Made by a program: the position numbers and the translations under genes | NCBI RefSeq assembly: GCF_900590755.1 | Contig: NZ_UUOC01000044.1 | Span: forward strand, 124,001-188,000 | Source of the DNA: Pseudomonas viridiflava | GTDB lineage: Bacteria; Pseudomonadota; Gammaproteobacteria; Pseudomonadales; Pseudomonadaceae | Direction: 5' to 3' | DNA length: 64,000 nt | Notes under the pieces: model-generated | What the model was told of the DNA's origin: nothing | The model's database searches: none | The model's input: the letters and a program-made list of their open reading frames with translations, nothing else | Shown here: one piece after another, positions 41,799 through 50,027 of the stretch | Layout: each line of letters opens with the position of its first letter | Numbering within the stretch: the stretch's first letter is position 1

Positions 41799-42200
41799 TC
41801 ACCCGCAACACCCACCCGACGCCAAATCCTTGAGGATCGGGCAATCGGGGCGGTCGTTGCCCTGGCAGTGTTCGACCAGCTCCTGCAAGGTGTCGCGCAG
41901 GCTCGCCAGTTCTTCGATCTTCTGGTTCAGCTCGACGATGTGCTGATGGGCCAATGCTTTCACGTCCGCGCTGGCCCGTTGCCGGTCTTGCCAGAGGGTC
42001 AGCAACTTGCCAACTTCCTCCAGAGAAAAGCCCAAGTCCCTCGAACGCTTGATGAACGCCAGGGTATGCAGGTCGTCCTTGCCATACAGCCGATAGCCGC
42101 TGTCACTGCGATGGGCGGCCGGGAGCAAGCCGGTGGACTCGTAATAACGGATCATCTTGGCGCTGAGGCCGCTTTGTTTCGCGGCTTGTCCGATGTTCAT
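41799..42200 (-). CDS. cueR: Copper-responsive MerR regulator CueR
   Basis: The 133-residue MerR protein has a winged helix (MNIGQAAKQSGLSAKMIRYYESTGLL), a coiled-coil dimer helix, and the Cu(I)-binding loop Cys112-x7-Cys120 (HCQGNDRPDC), followed by a C-terminal GGCCG. This spacing is the CueR signature for monovalent copper, silver or gold. Its ATG overlaps the copA stop by a few bases (ATGA), so it is translated from the copA operon and controls its own synthesis. The likely targets are the two CueR-type promoters at 44425-44455 and 44928-44958. Confidence 0.95.
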   Translation of the reverse strand: MNIGQAAKQSGLSAKMIRYYESTGLLPAAHRSDSGYRLYGKDDLHTLAFIKRSRDLGFSLEEVGKLLTLWQDRQRASADVKALAHQHIVELNQKIEELASLRDTLQELVEHCQGNDRPDCPILKDLASGGCCG

Positions 42201-44395
42201 GGCTTGGCCTCCGGATCTTCAGGTTTCCACGTCTTGAGGAGCAACGCGTTGCTCACCACGCTGACACTGGACAACGCCATCGCCGCTCCGGCCAGCACCG
42301 GATTGAGAAAGCCAAATGCCGCCAGCGGAATGCCAATCAGGTTATAGACGAAGGCCCAGAACAGGTTCTGGCGGATCTTGGCGTACGTCTTGCGGCTGAT
42401 GTCCAGCGCGGCCGGAATCAGTGCCGGGTCGCCACGCATCAGGGTGATGCCCGCCGCATGCATGGCCACATCAGTGCCGCCGCCCATGGCGATGCCGATG
42501 TCCGCCGCAGCCAGCGCCGGGGCATCGTTGATCCCGTCGCCGACCATCGCCACCACACCATGTCGCTTGAGATCAGCGACGGTCGCGGCTTTGTCGGCGG
42601 GCAGGACTTCGGCGTGGACATCGCGAATCCCCAACGCTTGCGCGACCACGTTGGCGCTGCCCTGATTGTCGCCCGTCAGCAGATGGCTGCTGATGTGCCG
42701 TGCCGTCAGTTGTTGCACCGCCTCCTGGGCGCCGGGCTTGAGTGTGTCACCGAAGGCGAACAGGCCGAGCACCGCAGGGTTCGGGCTCAGTTCGATCAGC
42801 CAGGACAAGGTGCGGCCTTCAGCTTCCCAGGCGTGAGCAGCATCGGCCAGTTCGTCCATGGCCAGGCCGCTTTGCTCCAGCAGGCGGCGATTGCCCAGCG
42901 CCAGTTCCCGACCATCGAGGGTGCCAGCAATGCCGATGCCGGTCAGTGAGTGGCTGTTTTCTACGTTCGGCGGGCTGAGTCGCCATTCCCGACAGGCATC
43001 CAGCACGGCCTTGGCCAGGGGGTGTTCACTGCCGCGCTGCAAGGCCCCGGCCCATTCCAGCACTTGTTCTTCATTGCCACCCTTGGCGCTCAAGTGGGCG
43101 ATTTGCGGGGTGCCGGAGGTCAGCGTGCCGGTCTTGTCGAACACCACTGTGGTGACCTCATGGGCGCGCTCCAGCGCTTCGGCGTCTTTGATCAAAATCC
43201 CGTAACGGGCTGCGACGCCAGTACCGGCCATGATGGCGGTCGGGGTTGCCAGGCCGAGGGAGCAAGGGCAGGCGATGACCAGCACGGCGACCGCGTTGAT
43301 CAGCGCAATTTCCAGTGACGCCCCGGCCACCAGCCAGCCGCCGAGGGTAAGAAATGCAATCACCAGCACCGTGGGCACGAACACTTGGCTGACCCGATCT
43401 ACCAGTTTCTGAATAGGGGCCTTGCCCGCCTGGGCGTCTTCTACCAGACGAATGATTCGTGCCAGCACCGTCTCAGTGCCCAGCGCTGTGGTTTTCACCA
43501 ACAGACGGCCTTCGCCATTGACCGCGCCGCCGGTGACTTTGTCGCCGACCTGCTTCGGCACTGGCAGGCTTTCGCCGCTGATCAGGGCTTCGTCGGCGTG
43601 GCTCTGGCCTTCAATGACTTCGCCGTCCACCGGGAAGCGTTCGCCGGGTTTGACCAGCACCAGATCGCCCAGATTCAGGGCGCTGATTGCCACGTCCAAC
43701 TCCTGGCCATCAATCACTTGCAGGGCGCGCTCGGGTCGCAACGCTTCCAACGCGCGGATGGCGCTGGCGGTCTGGCGTTTGGCGCGGCTTTCCAGGTATT
43801 TGCCCAGCAGCACCAAGGCGATGACCACTGCTGAGGCTTCGAAATACAGATGCGGCATGCTGCCCGCAGGCGTACTCACCCATTGATAAACGCTCAGCCC
43901 GTAACCGGCACTGGTGCCCAGCGCGACCAGCAAATCCATATTGCCGGCACCGGCCCGCACCGCTTTCCAGGCCGCCACGTAGAAGCGGGCGCCGAGAATG
44001 AATTGCACGGGGGTGGCCAGCGCGAATTGTGCCCAGGCAGGCAGCATCCAGTACACGCCCAAGGGTTGCAGCAGCATCGGCAGGATTAACGGCAGGGCGA
44101 GGGCTATGGCGAAGATCAGCGCCCAGCGTTCCCGGCTCAGACGTTTGTGTTGCTGATCGGCGGTGAGGGCCGGGTCTTGGGCGAGGGTGGCGCCATAACC
44201 GGCTTTGGTGACTGCTGCGATCAGCGTGGCGCTGTCGGGTTCGCCGTTGGTTTCAATGTGCGCGTGTTCGTTGGCGAGGTTGACGCTGACTGTCTTGACC
44301 CCCGGCACTTTGTTCAGCGCACGCTCGACCCGACCTGCGCAGCTGGCGCAGGTCATGCCGGAAATCGGCAGATCGAAGTTGAGCGGGTTGACCAT
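42197..44395 (-). CDS. copA: Copper-exporting P1B-type ATPase CopA
   Basis: CopA pumps Cu(I) out of the cytoplasm. The 732 residues have one N-terminal metal-binding domain with GMTCASC (Cys16, Cys19), eight membrane helices, the transport motif ACPCSLGLATP, the phosphorylation site DKTGTLT, and the ATP-binding GDGINDAPAL. The start is ATG 44395 (MVNPLNFDLPISGM), because GGGAG lies 7 bases upstream; nearer upstream ATGs are too close to it. It is followed by cueR with a 4-bp overlap. A CueR operator lies immediately upstream. Confidence 0.96.
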   Translation of the reverse strand: MVNPLNFDLPISGMTCASCAGRVERALNKVPGVKTVSVNLANEHAHIETNGEPDSATLIAAVTKAGYGATLAQDPALTADQQHKRLSRERWALIFAIALALPLILPMLLQPLGVYWMLPAWAQFALATPVQFILGARFYVAAWKAVRAGAGNMDLLVALGTSAGYGLSVYQWVSTPAGSMPHLYFEASAVVIALVLLGKYLESRAKRQTASAIRALEALRPERALQVIDGQELDVAISALNLGDLVLVKPGERFPVDGEVIEGQSHADEALISGESLPVPKQVGDKVTGGAVNGEGRLLVKTTALGTETVLARIIRLVEDAQAGKAPIQKLVDRVSQVFVPTVLVIAFLTLGGWLVAGASLEIALINAVAVLVIACPCSLGLATPTAIMAGTGVAARYGILIKDAEALERAHEVTTVVFDKTGTLTSGTPQIAHLSAKGGNEEQVLEWAGALQRGSEHPLAKAVLDACREWRLSPPNVENSHSLTGIGIAGTLDGRELALGNRRLLEQSGLAMDELADAAHAWEAEGRTLSWLIELSPNPAVLGLFAFGDTLKPGAQEAVQQLTARHISSHLLTGDNQGSANVVAQALGIRDVHAEVLPADKAATVADLKRHGVVAMVGDGINDAPALAAADIGIAMGGGTDVAMHAAGITLMRGDPALIPAALDISRKTYAKIRQNLFWAFVYNLIGIPLAAFGFLNPVLAGAAMALSSVSVVSNALLLKTWKPEDPEAKP

Positions 44396-44424
44396 GTTCA
44401 TTCTCCCTGAAGGCGTTGCCTGCA

Positions 44425-44455
44425 AGGATCAACCTTTCCACGAGGTGAAGGTCAA
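44425..44455 (-). promoter_or_regulatory. CueR-type promoter of copA-cueR
   Basis: On the minus strand, TTGACC is followed by a 19-bp spacer containing the near-dyad ACCTTCAC-CTCGT-GGAAAGGT and then GATCCT. The long spacer and the ACCTT/AAGGT half-sites are typical of CueR control. Confidence 0.8.
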
Positions 44456-44462
44456 GTCCAGA

Positions 44463-44843
44463 TCAATAGTTCAGGTCAGCGCGTTTGAGATACCAGCCAT
44501 TGAGGTTGGTAGCGATCCGGTATTTGAGAATATCGCCGGCCTGGATTCTGATTTTGGTATTGCTCTGCGCTTCCATGCCCGGATCACAGCCAAACACCTG
44601 ACCTGGCAGCGAGCGCAGACGAATCGAGACTTCACCCGCAGGCAAATTGAACGATACCGACTGCTCCTGGAACACCCGGCCCGCGAGCTGGTCCTGAATA
44701 TAGATGCCGATTTCACAGGATGAGGCGACTTCCAGCCGTTCGCGGGAAATGATCAGAACGCCATAATCCTGATCGGCCTGGACCGCAGGGGAAGCAGCCA
44801 ACAGACCGAGAATGCCGAAGAGGCTCACTACTGACCAGCGCAT
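44463..44843 (-). CDS. Small secreted protein in the copper locus, function unknown
   Basis: The 126-residue product starts MRWSVVSLFGILGLLAASPAV, a clear signal peptide ending near AVQA. The mature part has two cysteines (SSCEIGIYI and VFGCDPGM), a likely disulfide, and a beta-rich look (SVSFNLPAGEVSIRLRSLPG). AGGAG lies 9 bases before ATG 44843. No family is recognised with confidence. The gene lies between two CueR-type sites: its 3' end abuts the copA promoter, and the symmetric copZ operator is 85 bp upstream of its start, so copper control is possible but unproven. Confidence 0.75.
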   Translation of the reverse strand: MRWSVVSLFGILGLLAASPAVQADQDYGVLIISRERLEVASSCEIGIYIQDQLAGRVFQEQSVSFNLPAGEVSIRLRSLPGQVFGCDPGMEAQSNTKIRIQAGDILKYRIATNLNGWYLKRADLNY

Positions 44844-44927
44844 TGCTGATACTCCTGAGGTAGACGGTGATGATGCAGCTTGGCCGAGCCTTGCGCCGAA
44901 TACCAGCCCGGCAGGCAAAAGAGAAAC

Positions 44928-44958
44928 TTGACCTTGCCACGATGGCAAGGTCAAAGAT
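44928..44958 (+). promoter_or_regulatory. CueR-type promoter of copZ, with near-perfect palindrome
   Basis: TTGACCTTGCCA-CGA-TGGCAAGGTCAA (44928-44954) is fully symmetric apart from the centre. TTGACC serves as -35, followed by a 19-bp spacer and AAAGAT (44953-44958) as -10. copZ starts 40 bp downstream. Confidence 0.85.
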
Positions 44959-44997
44959 GCTGTCCGTACCTATTTACTACGTCAAAAGGAGCACCCC

Positions 44998-45198
44998 ATG
45001 CAGCGATTCAATGTGCAAGGCATGACCTGTGGACACTGCGTAAAAGCCGTCACCGGCGCGATCAGGGAACAAGACCCGAGCGCCATCGTGCAGATCGACC
45101 TGCCCACCGGTGAAGTGATCGTCGAAAGCGATTTGGCGGCGCAGCAGATTATTGGTTTGATCGTGGAAGAGGGGTATCAGGCGCAGGTGGCGGGTTGA
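44998..45198 (+). CDS. copZ: Copper chaperone CopZ
   Basis: The 66-residue heavy-metal-associated domain has the metal-binding GMTCGHC (Cys11, Cys14) after the first beta strand and the family end LIVEEGYQAQV. CopZ hands Cu(I) to CopA and can load CueR. The ATG follows AAAGGAGCACCCC. It is divergent from copA, across the small secreted gene, under its own CueR-type promoter. Confidence 0.95.
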   Translation: MQRFNVQGMTCGHCVKAVTGAIREQDPSAIVQIDLPTGEVIVESDLAAQQIIGLIVEEGYQAQVAG

Positions 45199-45216
45199 AA
45201 ATGATCGAAATTCACC

Positions 45217-45290
45217 TGTAGGAGCTGCCGAAGGCTGCGAACAGCGGTGAATCTGGAAGAATGCTTTCGCAGCCTTCGGCAGCTCCTACA
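45217..45290. repeat. REPIN, family C
   Basis: Perfect arms TGTAGGAGCTGCCGAAGGCT and AGCCTTCGGCAGCTCCTACA, between copZ and the drug exporter gene. Confidence 0.93.
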
Positions 45291-45385
45291 GATCATCATC
45301 GCGAATTAATTACCCTTCCCTGACACTCAGTCCGTACAGCCCCGGTTAAACTATCGGGCTGCACTGAATACTGTCTGGATGTCTG

Positions 45386-46579
45386 ATGAACCTTCGCACG
45401 ATCCTCATTCTGGGTGCCTTGAGCGCCTTCGGCCCTTTGGCCATCGACTTTTATCTGCCTGGCTTCCCGGCCATTGCCCTGGCTTTCGGCACGGATGAAA
45501 AGCATGTCCAGCTGACCCTGGCCTCCTACTTTCTGGGCCTGTCTATCGGCCAACTGGCCTACGGTCCGGTGGCTGATCGCTTCGGGCGGCGGGTTCCGTT
45601 GTTGTTCGGGGTTTCGCTGTTCACCCTCGGATCGCTTGCCTGTGCATTTGCGCCGAACCTGGAATGGCTGATTGGTGCGCGCTTCATCCAGGCGCTGGGC
45701 GGCTGCGCGGGTATGGTGATTGCGCGGGCGATTGTCAGTGACAAATGCGATGCCGTGCAGTCGGCCAAGGTGTTCTCGCAATTGATGCTGGTGATGGGCC
45801 TGGCACCGATTCTTGCGCCGATGCTCGGTGGTTTGCTGGTCAACCTCTATGGCTGGCAGTCGATCTTCCTCAGCCTGACCGCGTTTAGTGCGCTGGCGTC
45901 ATTGGCCGTGGCCCTCGGCTTGCCGGAAAGCATGCCCGCGAGTCATCCGCGACCGCCTTTGTCGGGTGCGTTCACGCAATATCGTCGCCTGCTGGGAGAT
46001 CGGGTTTTCCTCGGTCACGCGCTGACAGGCGGCATCGCCATGGCCGGGATGTTTTCTTATATTGCCGGTTCGCCGTTCGTGTTCATCAAGTTGTACGGCG
46101 TCCCGGCAGAGCATTACGGCTGGCTGTTCGGCACCAATGCGGCGGGCTTCATTCTGGTGGCGCAGTTCAACGCGCGGCTGGTGGGCAAAAAAGGCCCTGC
46201 GTTCCTGCTGTCCCGAACGATCTGGATTTATCTGGCGGCCGCGTTGACGTTGCTGGCGGTTGCTGGTCTGCGCACCGAACAACTCTGGCCGCTGTTGCTG
46301 CCGTTGTTTGTCTGCATCGCCAGCCTGGGTTGCATCATCCCCAATGCGTCAGCCTGCGCGATGAACGGCCAGTGGGCGCGGGCGGGCAGCGCGTCGGCGT
46401 TGCTCGGTTGCCTGCAATTCAGCGTGGCCGCAGCCGCTGCGGCGCTGGTGGGCGTGTTGCACGACGGCACGGCGGTGCCGATGGCGCTGGTTATCAGCCT
46501 GTGTGGCGTGCTGGCGGTGACGCTGTCGGTATTGACTCGTCGTTTGCAGTACAGGCGTGATGCGGCGGCGCAGGGCTGA
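45386..46579 (+). CDS. Bcr/CflA family multidrug efflux MFS transporter
   Basis: The 397-residue major facilitator has twelve predicted helices and the Bcr/CflA signature GPLAIDFYLPGFPAIA in helix 1. The MFS motif DRFGRRVPLLFG lies between helices 2 and 3, and helix 5 has the drug/proton antiport-like GLAPILAPMLGGLL. Members export bicyclomycin, chloramphenicol, sulfonamides or dipeptides. Length is normal. It is separated from copZ by a REPIN, so it is probably an independent unit. Confidence 0.93.
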   Translation: MNLRTILILGALSAFGPLAIDFYLPGFPAIALAFGTDEKHVQLTLASYFLGLSIGQLAYGPVADRFGRRVPLLFGVSLFTLGSLACAFAPNLEWLIGARFIQALGGCAGMVIARAIVSDKCDAVQSAKVFSQLMLVMGLAPILAPMLGGLLVNLYGWQSIFLSLTAFSALASLAVALGLPESMPASHPRPPLSGAFTQYRRLLGDRVFLGHALTGGIAMAGMFSYIAGSPFVFIKLYGVPAEHYGWLFGTNAAGFILVAQFNARLVGKKGPAFLLSRTIWIYLAAALTLLAVAGLRTEQLWPLLLPLFVCIASLGCIIPNASACAMNGQWARAGSASALLGCLQFSVAAAAAALVGVLHDGTAVPMALVISLCGVLAVTLSVLTRRLQYRRDAAAQG

Positions 46580-46590
46580 TCACTGATATC

Positions 46591-46634
46591 TGTAGGAGCG
46601 ACCGGGGTTGCGCGCCACCCTGCTCGCGATGGTG
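46591..46634. repeat. Solitary REP-like half-element
   Basis: TGTAGGAGCGACCGGGGTTG, then CGCGCC, with no matching inverted arm nearby. Confidence 0.55.
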
Positions 46635-46651
46635 TCATGCCAGGCGGTCAT

Positions 46652-46745
46652 CTGTGGGAGCGAGCTTGCTCGCGAAGAGGGCGGTACATCCGGCAGATTT
46701 TCTGAGCCGATCACATCGCCTTCGCAAGCAAGCTTGCTCCCACAG
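46652..46745. repeat. REPIN, family D (GGGAGCGAGCTTGCTCGCGA)
   Basis: Inverted arms CTGTGGGAGCGAGCTTGCTC and CAAGCAAGCTTGCTCCCACAG; each arm is itself a small palindrome. Confidence 0.88.
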
Positions 46746-47083
46746 GGTCTGCCTATCTACTGTTTGCTTTAATTCCTACCGTAACTTGTATTAAACGACT
46801 ACACCGAAGTTGGATTTATCCTACGGATAGTTCGGAAAATCACCTGCCTAAATATCAATAACGTCGACGAACTGCGAATATGCAGTGTGTTCGTCGTCTT
46901 ATTTTGTTGCGTGATTTTTATCAGTTTGATGGGCATTACGCGCGCCGGGCTATCGGTGGTTTTGCCGGATATGCCCGAGAATAGGGAGTTTTTGTGCGGG
47001 GTTGCTGTTTTTGACCGCTGGCTGAAGTTGTAACTTTCAATCCGAACTCTCGCCTGAGTCGAGGTCGCGGTTTATTACGTTAT

Positions 47084-47111
47084 TTGGGTTGATAATTACA
47101 AGGATTATACT
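47084..47111 (+). promoter_or_regulatory. Sigma-70-type promoter of the ArsR-type gene
   Basis: TTGGGT, a 16-bp spacer and a good -10 TATACT (47106-47111), 87 bp before the ATG at 47198. Confidence 0.5.
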
Positions 47112-47197
47112 TTGCAGCCGGAGTTGGATCTGCGCCTGACATCAACTCCGCTAAGTATCTGATCGAAGCAGATGAAGTCTGGACAGGGAGTGAACCT

Positions 47198-47890
47198 ATG
47201 GAATATGCACCGTGCGTCAGTCACATTGCGACGCTGCTGGCTGACCCCAAGCGTAGCGCAATGATTTGGGCCTTGATGGATGGCACCGCTCGGCCCGCCA
47301 ATGAACTGGCCCTGCTTGCAGGCCTGACCACATCGTCGGCGGGGGCGCATCTGGCTCGGCTTGCTACGGGGGGGTTGGTCAAGCAAGAGGTTCGCGGTCG
47401 CAAACGGTTCTTCCGCCTGGCCGGTCCCCAGGTCGGCGCGGCCCTTCATGCGCTGGCGAGTGCTTCACAGGTCAGCGCCAATCAGATCAACCGTAATGTC
47501 GCCCAGCCCATGCCCGCCATGCCGCTGCGTCAGGCGCAGATCTGTTGTGATCACCTGGGCGGTGAGATGGCTGCAGAGTTGTATCAGCGATTGCTCGGAG
47601 CGGGGTGGATTGAGCAGCAGGAGCAGCGGGTCGAAGTGACCAGCGTCGGTATCGCGAAGTTTGCAGAGCGCGGTATCTACATACCGGCACTGGCGTTGCG
47701 TCAGCGGGAAACGGTGTGTGCCTGCGCCGAACGGGACCCGCCCTCTGCGCATCTGGGTGGCGCATTGGGAGCCGGGTTGTTGCAGCTGTTCATTCAGATG
47801 GGCTGGTTGCGCACCACAGAAGAGTCCAACACCTTGCAGGTTTCGTCCAGCGGGCAGCGGGAGATCGACAAGATCGCCGCTGCCGCCTGA
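47198..47890 (+). CDS. ArsR-family winged-helix regulator with Cys-containing C-terminal repeats
   Basis: The N-terminal 85 residues of this 230-residue protein are an ArsR winged helix (ADPKRSAMIWALMDG, ELALLAGLTTSSAGAHLARLATGGLV, GRKRFFRLAG). The C-terminal part contains two similar segments, RQAQICCDHLGGEMAAELYQ (from 111) and RETVCACAERDPPSAHLGGA (from 170). Both have cysteines followed by HLGG and a helix ending in GW(I/L). Such an arrangement may sense metals or thiol-reactive compounds, but the ligand is unknown. It is convergent with the deaminase gene. Confidence 0.87.
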   Translation: MEYAPCVSHIATLLADPKRSAMIWALMDGTARPANELALLAGLTTSSAGAHLARLATGGLVKQEVRGRKRFFRLAGPQVGAALHALASASQVSANQINRNVAQPMPAMPLRQAQICCDHLGGEMAAELYQRLLGAGWIEQQEQRVEVTSVGIAKFAERGIYIPALALRQRETVCACAERDPPSAHLGGALGAGLLQLFIQMGWLRTTEESNTLQVSSSGQREIDKIAAAA

Positions 47891-47902
47891 CGAGCACTCA
47901 GA

Positions 47903-48856
47903 TCAAGGTTTGATCAGGCGTGCATCCAGGCTGTTCTGGGCCAAGCGTTTCGCCTGGTCCTGAGTCATACCCAGATGGGTATACAGCGCATGGAAGTTCT
48001 CGGTCACATAACCGCCGAAATAGGCCGGATCATCTGAGTTGACCGTGACCTTCACGCCGCGCTCCAGCATCTGCAGGATGTTGTGCTGGGCCATGTCATC
48101 GAACACGCAGAGCTTGGTGTTGGACAGTGGGCAGACGGTCAGCGGGATCTGTTCGTCGATGATCCGCTGCATCAAGCGCTCGTCCTCGATGGCGCGCACG
48201 CCGTGGTCGATACGCTGGATTTTCAGCAGGTCCAGAGCTTCCCAGATGTACTCCGGCGGGCCTTCTTCACCGGCGTGCGCCACGGTCAGGAAGCCTTCGT
48301 TACGGGCCCGATCGAATACCCGCTTGAACTTGCTCGGCGGGTGGCCCATTTCTGAACTGTCCAGACCAACAGCCACGAAGGCATCGCGGAACGGCAGCGC
48401 CTGGTCGAGGGTTTTTTCGGCTTCTTCTTCGCTCAAGTGGCGCAGGAAGCTGAGGATCAGACCGCTGCTTATGCCCAGCTTCGACTGACCATCCTTGAGT
48501 GCAGCGGCGATGCCATTGAGCACCACTTCGAACGGGATGCCACGGTCGGTATGGGTTTGCGGGTCGTAGAACGGTTCGGTGTGAATCACGTTCTGCGCCT
48601 TGCAACGCTCCAGGTATGCCCAGGTCAGGTCGTAGAAGTCCTGCTCAGTGCGCAGCACGTCCGCGCCCTGGTAATACAGGTCGAGAAACTCTTGCAGATT
48701 GTTGAACGCATAAGCCCCGCGCAGGGTTTCCACGTCATTCCACGGCAGCGCGATTTTGTTGCGTTCGGCGAGTGCGAAAAGCAGCTCAGGCTCCAGCGAA
48801 CCTTCGAGGTGCAAGTGCAGTTCTGCCTTGGGCAGTGCGTTTAACCAGTCGTACAT
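47903..48856 (-). CDS. Adenine deaminase (adenosine deaminase superfamily)
   Basis: The 317-residue metal-dependent hydrolase has the zinc ligands HLHLEGS (His14, His16), the catalytic HAGEEGP (His, Glu), DHGVRA, and VNSDDPAYFGGYVTEN with the second zinc Asp. The short length and the PAYFGGYVTEN segment fit the Aah1-type adenine deaminases. PAO1 PA0148, the apparent orthologue, was shown to deaminate adenine to hypoxanthine. It forms a minus-strand run with the 2-oxoglutarate oxygenase and the BMP protein in a purine locus. Confidence 0.9.
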   Translation of the reverse strand: MYDWLNALPKAELHLHLEGSLEPELLFALAERNKIALPWNDVETLRGAYAFNNLQEFLDLYYQGADVLRTEQDFYDLTWAYLERCKAQNVIHTEPFYDPQTHTDRGIPFEVVLNGIAAALKDGQSKLGISSGLILSFLRHLSEEEAEKTLDQALPFRDAFVAVGLDSSEMGHPPSKFKRVFDRARNEGFLTVAHAGEEGPPEYIWEALDLLKIQRIDHGVRAIEDERLMQRIIDEQIPLTVCPLSNTKLCVFDDMAQHNILQMLERGVKVTVNSDDPAYFGGYVTENFHALYTHLGMTQDQAKRLAQNSLDARLIKP

Positions 48857-48938
48857 GTTCTTTTCTCATCAGGTGCAGATCGCCAGCATTCTACAGAGTC
48901 GAACTGCCGGAGGGGCAAAACCTGACCAAGCGGTTCAA

Positions 48939-49904
48939 TTACGACGCTTGCGGCTCCCTTCGATAGGCGTAGGTATCGGCGAATCGGGATAACAGAAATT
49001 CCGCACAGGTAGTGGCAGGGTAGCGCGCCGGCTGGCCTTCGTTCTGGCAACCGGGCAGGCATTCAATGCGCGTGTCCGGGTTGGGCTCGACGAAGAACGG
49101 CATCGAATAGCGATCAACTCCCAGCGGGCTAATGACCCGGTGCGGCGTCGACACATAACGGTCGTTGCTCCAGCGCGCCATCATGTCGCCGATGTTGACC
49201 ACGAACGTGCCTTCAATCGGCGGCGCGTCGATCCATTGCCCACGCACGTCACGCACTTGCAGGCCGCCAGCCGAATCCTGATGCAGCAGGGTGATGCAGC
49301 CGTAATCGGTGTGAGCCCCGGCGCCTTGCTGCTCGGCGCTGGTGGCGGTGCGGCGCGGCGGATAGTGGATGAAGCGCAGCACGCTGACTGGCTCGATGAA
49401 ACGCTTGTCGAAAAAATCGCGCTCAATGCCCAGTGCAACAGTGATCGCCTGGAGCAGCTTCTGCCCGAGGGCTTGCATGTCCAGATAGTGTTGCTCCATC
49501 AGCGCTTCCCAGCCGCGCATCTCGGGATGGCGGTTGGGGCCACGCAATGGTTTTTCTGCGGCGACATCAGGATGATCGGCGGGCAGGTGAAAGCCCATGT
49601 CGAAGGTTTCCTTGAGGTCGCTGGGTAAATTGGGGTCCAGCTGTTCAGTGGCAATAGCTCCATAGCCGCGATGGTGGCGGGTCTGGGTGATGTCGATCTT
49701 GAGTTTTTCGGCTTGCGGCAGGGCGAAGAACTGTTGCGCAGTACCCACCACCTGTTCGATCCGCTCTTCGCTGATCGGGTGGCCCTTGATATAGAAGAAC
49801 CCCCATTCGCGACAGGCCTTGTCGATTTGCTGGGCAATAGCTTGCCAGGCGGTTTGGTCGTCGCTGTAGAGCGGGGCGATGTCGATGATGGGGAGCTGGT
49901 TCAC
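48939..49904 (-). CDS. Isopenicillin-N-synthase-like 2-oxoglutarate/Fe(II) oxygenase
   Basis: The 321-residue oxygenase has the iron ligands His198 and Asp200 (HTDYGCITLL) and His255 (STPHRVISP), with Arg265-x-Ser267 (DRYSMPFF) for the 2-oxoglutarate carboxylate. The DIOX_N domain (LPIIDIAPLY, WGFFYIKGHPI) is at the start. It is therefore a complete enzyme. It lies between adenine deaminase and a BMP-type binding protein, a conserved neighbour pair in Pseudomonas, which hints at a purine or nucleoside-derived substrate. No substrate is known to me. Confidence 0.88.
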   Translation of the reverse strand: MNQLPIIDIAPLYSDDQTAWQAIAQQIDKACREWGFFYIKGHPISEERIEQVVGTAQQFFALPQAEKLKIDITQTRHHRGYGAIATEQLDPNLPSDLKETFDMGFHLPADHPDVAAEKPLRGPNRHPEMRGWEALMEQHYLDMQALGQKLLQAITVALGIERDFFDKRFIEPVSVLRFIHYPPRRTATSAEQQGAGAHTDYGCITLLHQDSAGGLQVRDVRGQWIDAPPIEGTFVVNIGDMMARWSNDRYVSTPHRVISPLGVDRYSMPFFVEPNPDTRIECLPGCQNEGQPARYPATTCAEFLLSRFADTYAYRREPQAS

Positions 49905-49928
49905 GGTGTATGTCCTTATGAATATTTA

Positions 49929-50011
49929 CCTGTAGCAGCCAACTTGTTGGCGAGGCATTGGACCTGCTTAACCAGGAACATCGCCTCGCCAACAAGTTGG
50001 CTCCTACAGGT
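49929..50011. repeat. REPIN-like palindrome, GCCAACTTGTTGGCGAGGC family
   Basis: ACCTGTAGCAGCCAACTTGT pairs with ACAAGTTGGCTCCTACAGGT, with one mismatch-plus-bulge. It is the only member of this family in the window, between the oxygenase and the BMP gene. Confidence 0.85.
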
Positions 50012-50027
50012 CTCGCAGTGCCGCTTT

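Larger units (their letters stand above)
46580..47197. other. Long intergenic region, AT-richer, with hairpins
   Basis: The left part holds one solitary REP half-element and a REPIN. From about 46760 to 47110 the base composition turns AT-rich. Two imperfect hairpins are visible: CCGAA...TATCC-TAC-GGATA...TTCGG (about 46805-46835) and GACGAACTGC-GAATAT-GCAGT...TCGTC (46866-46895), the latter followed by a T-rich run. No open frame looks coding. A promoter for the ArsR-type gene lies at the right end. Confidence 0.55.

Noticed and set aside
44401..44425. Upstream ATGs as the copA start
   Set aside because: ATG 44401 is one base from the GGGAG site and ATG 44425 lies upstream of it; ATG 44395 has proper spacing.
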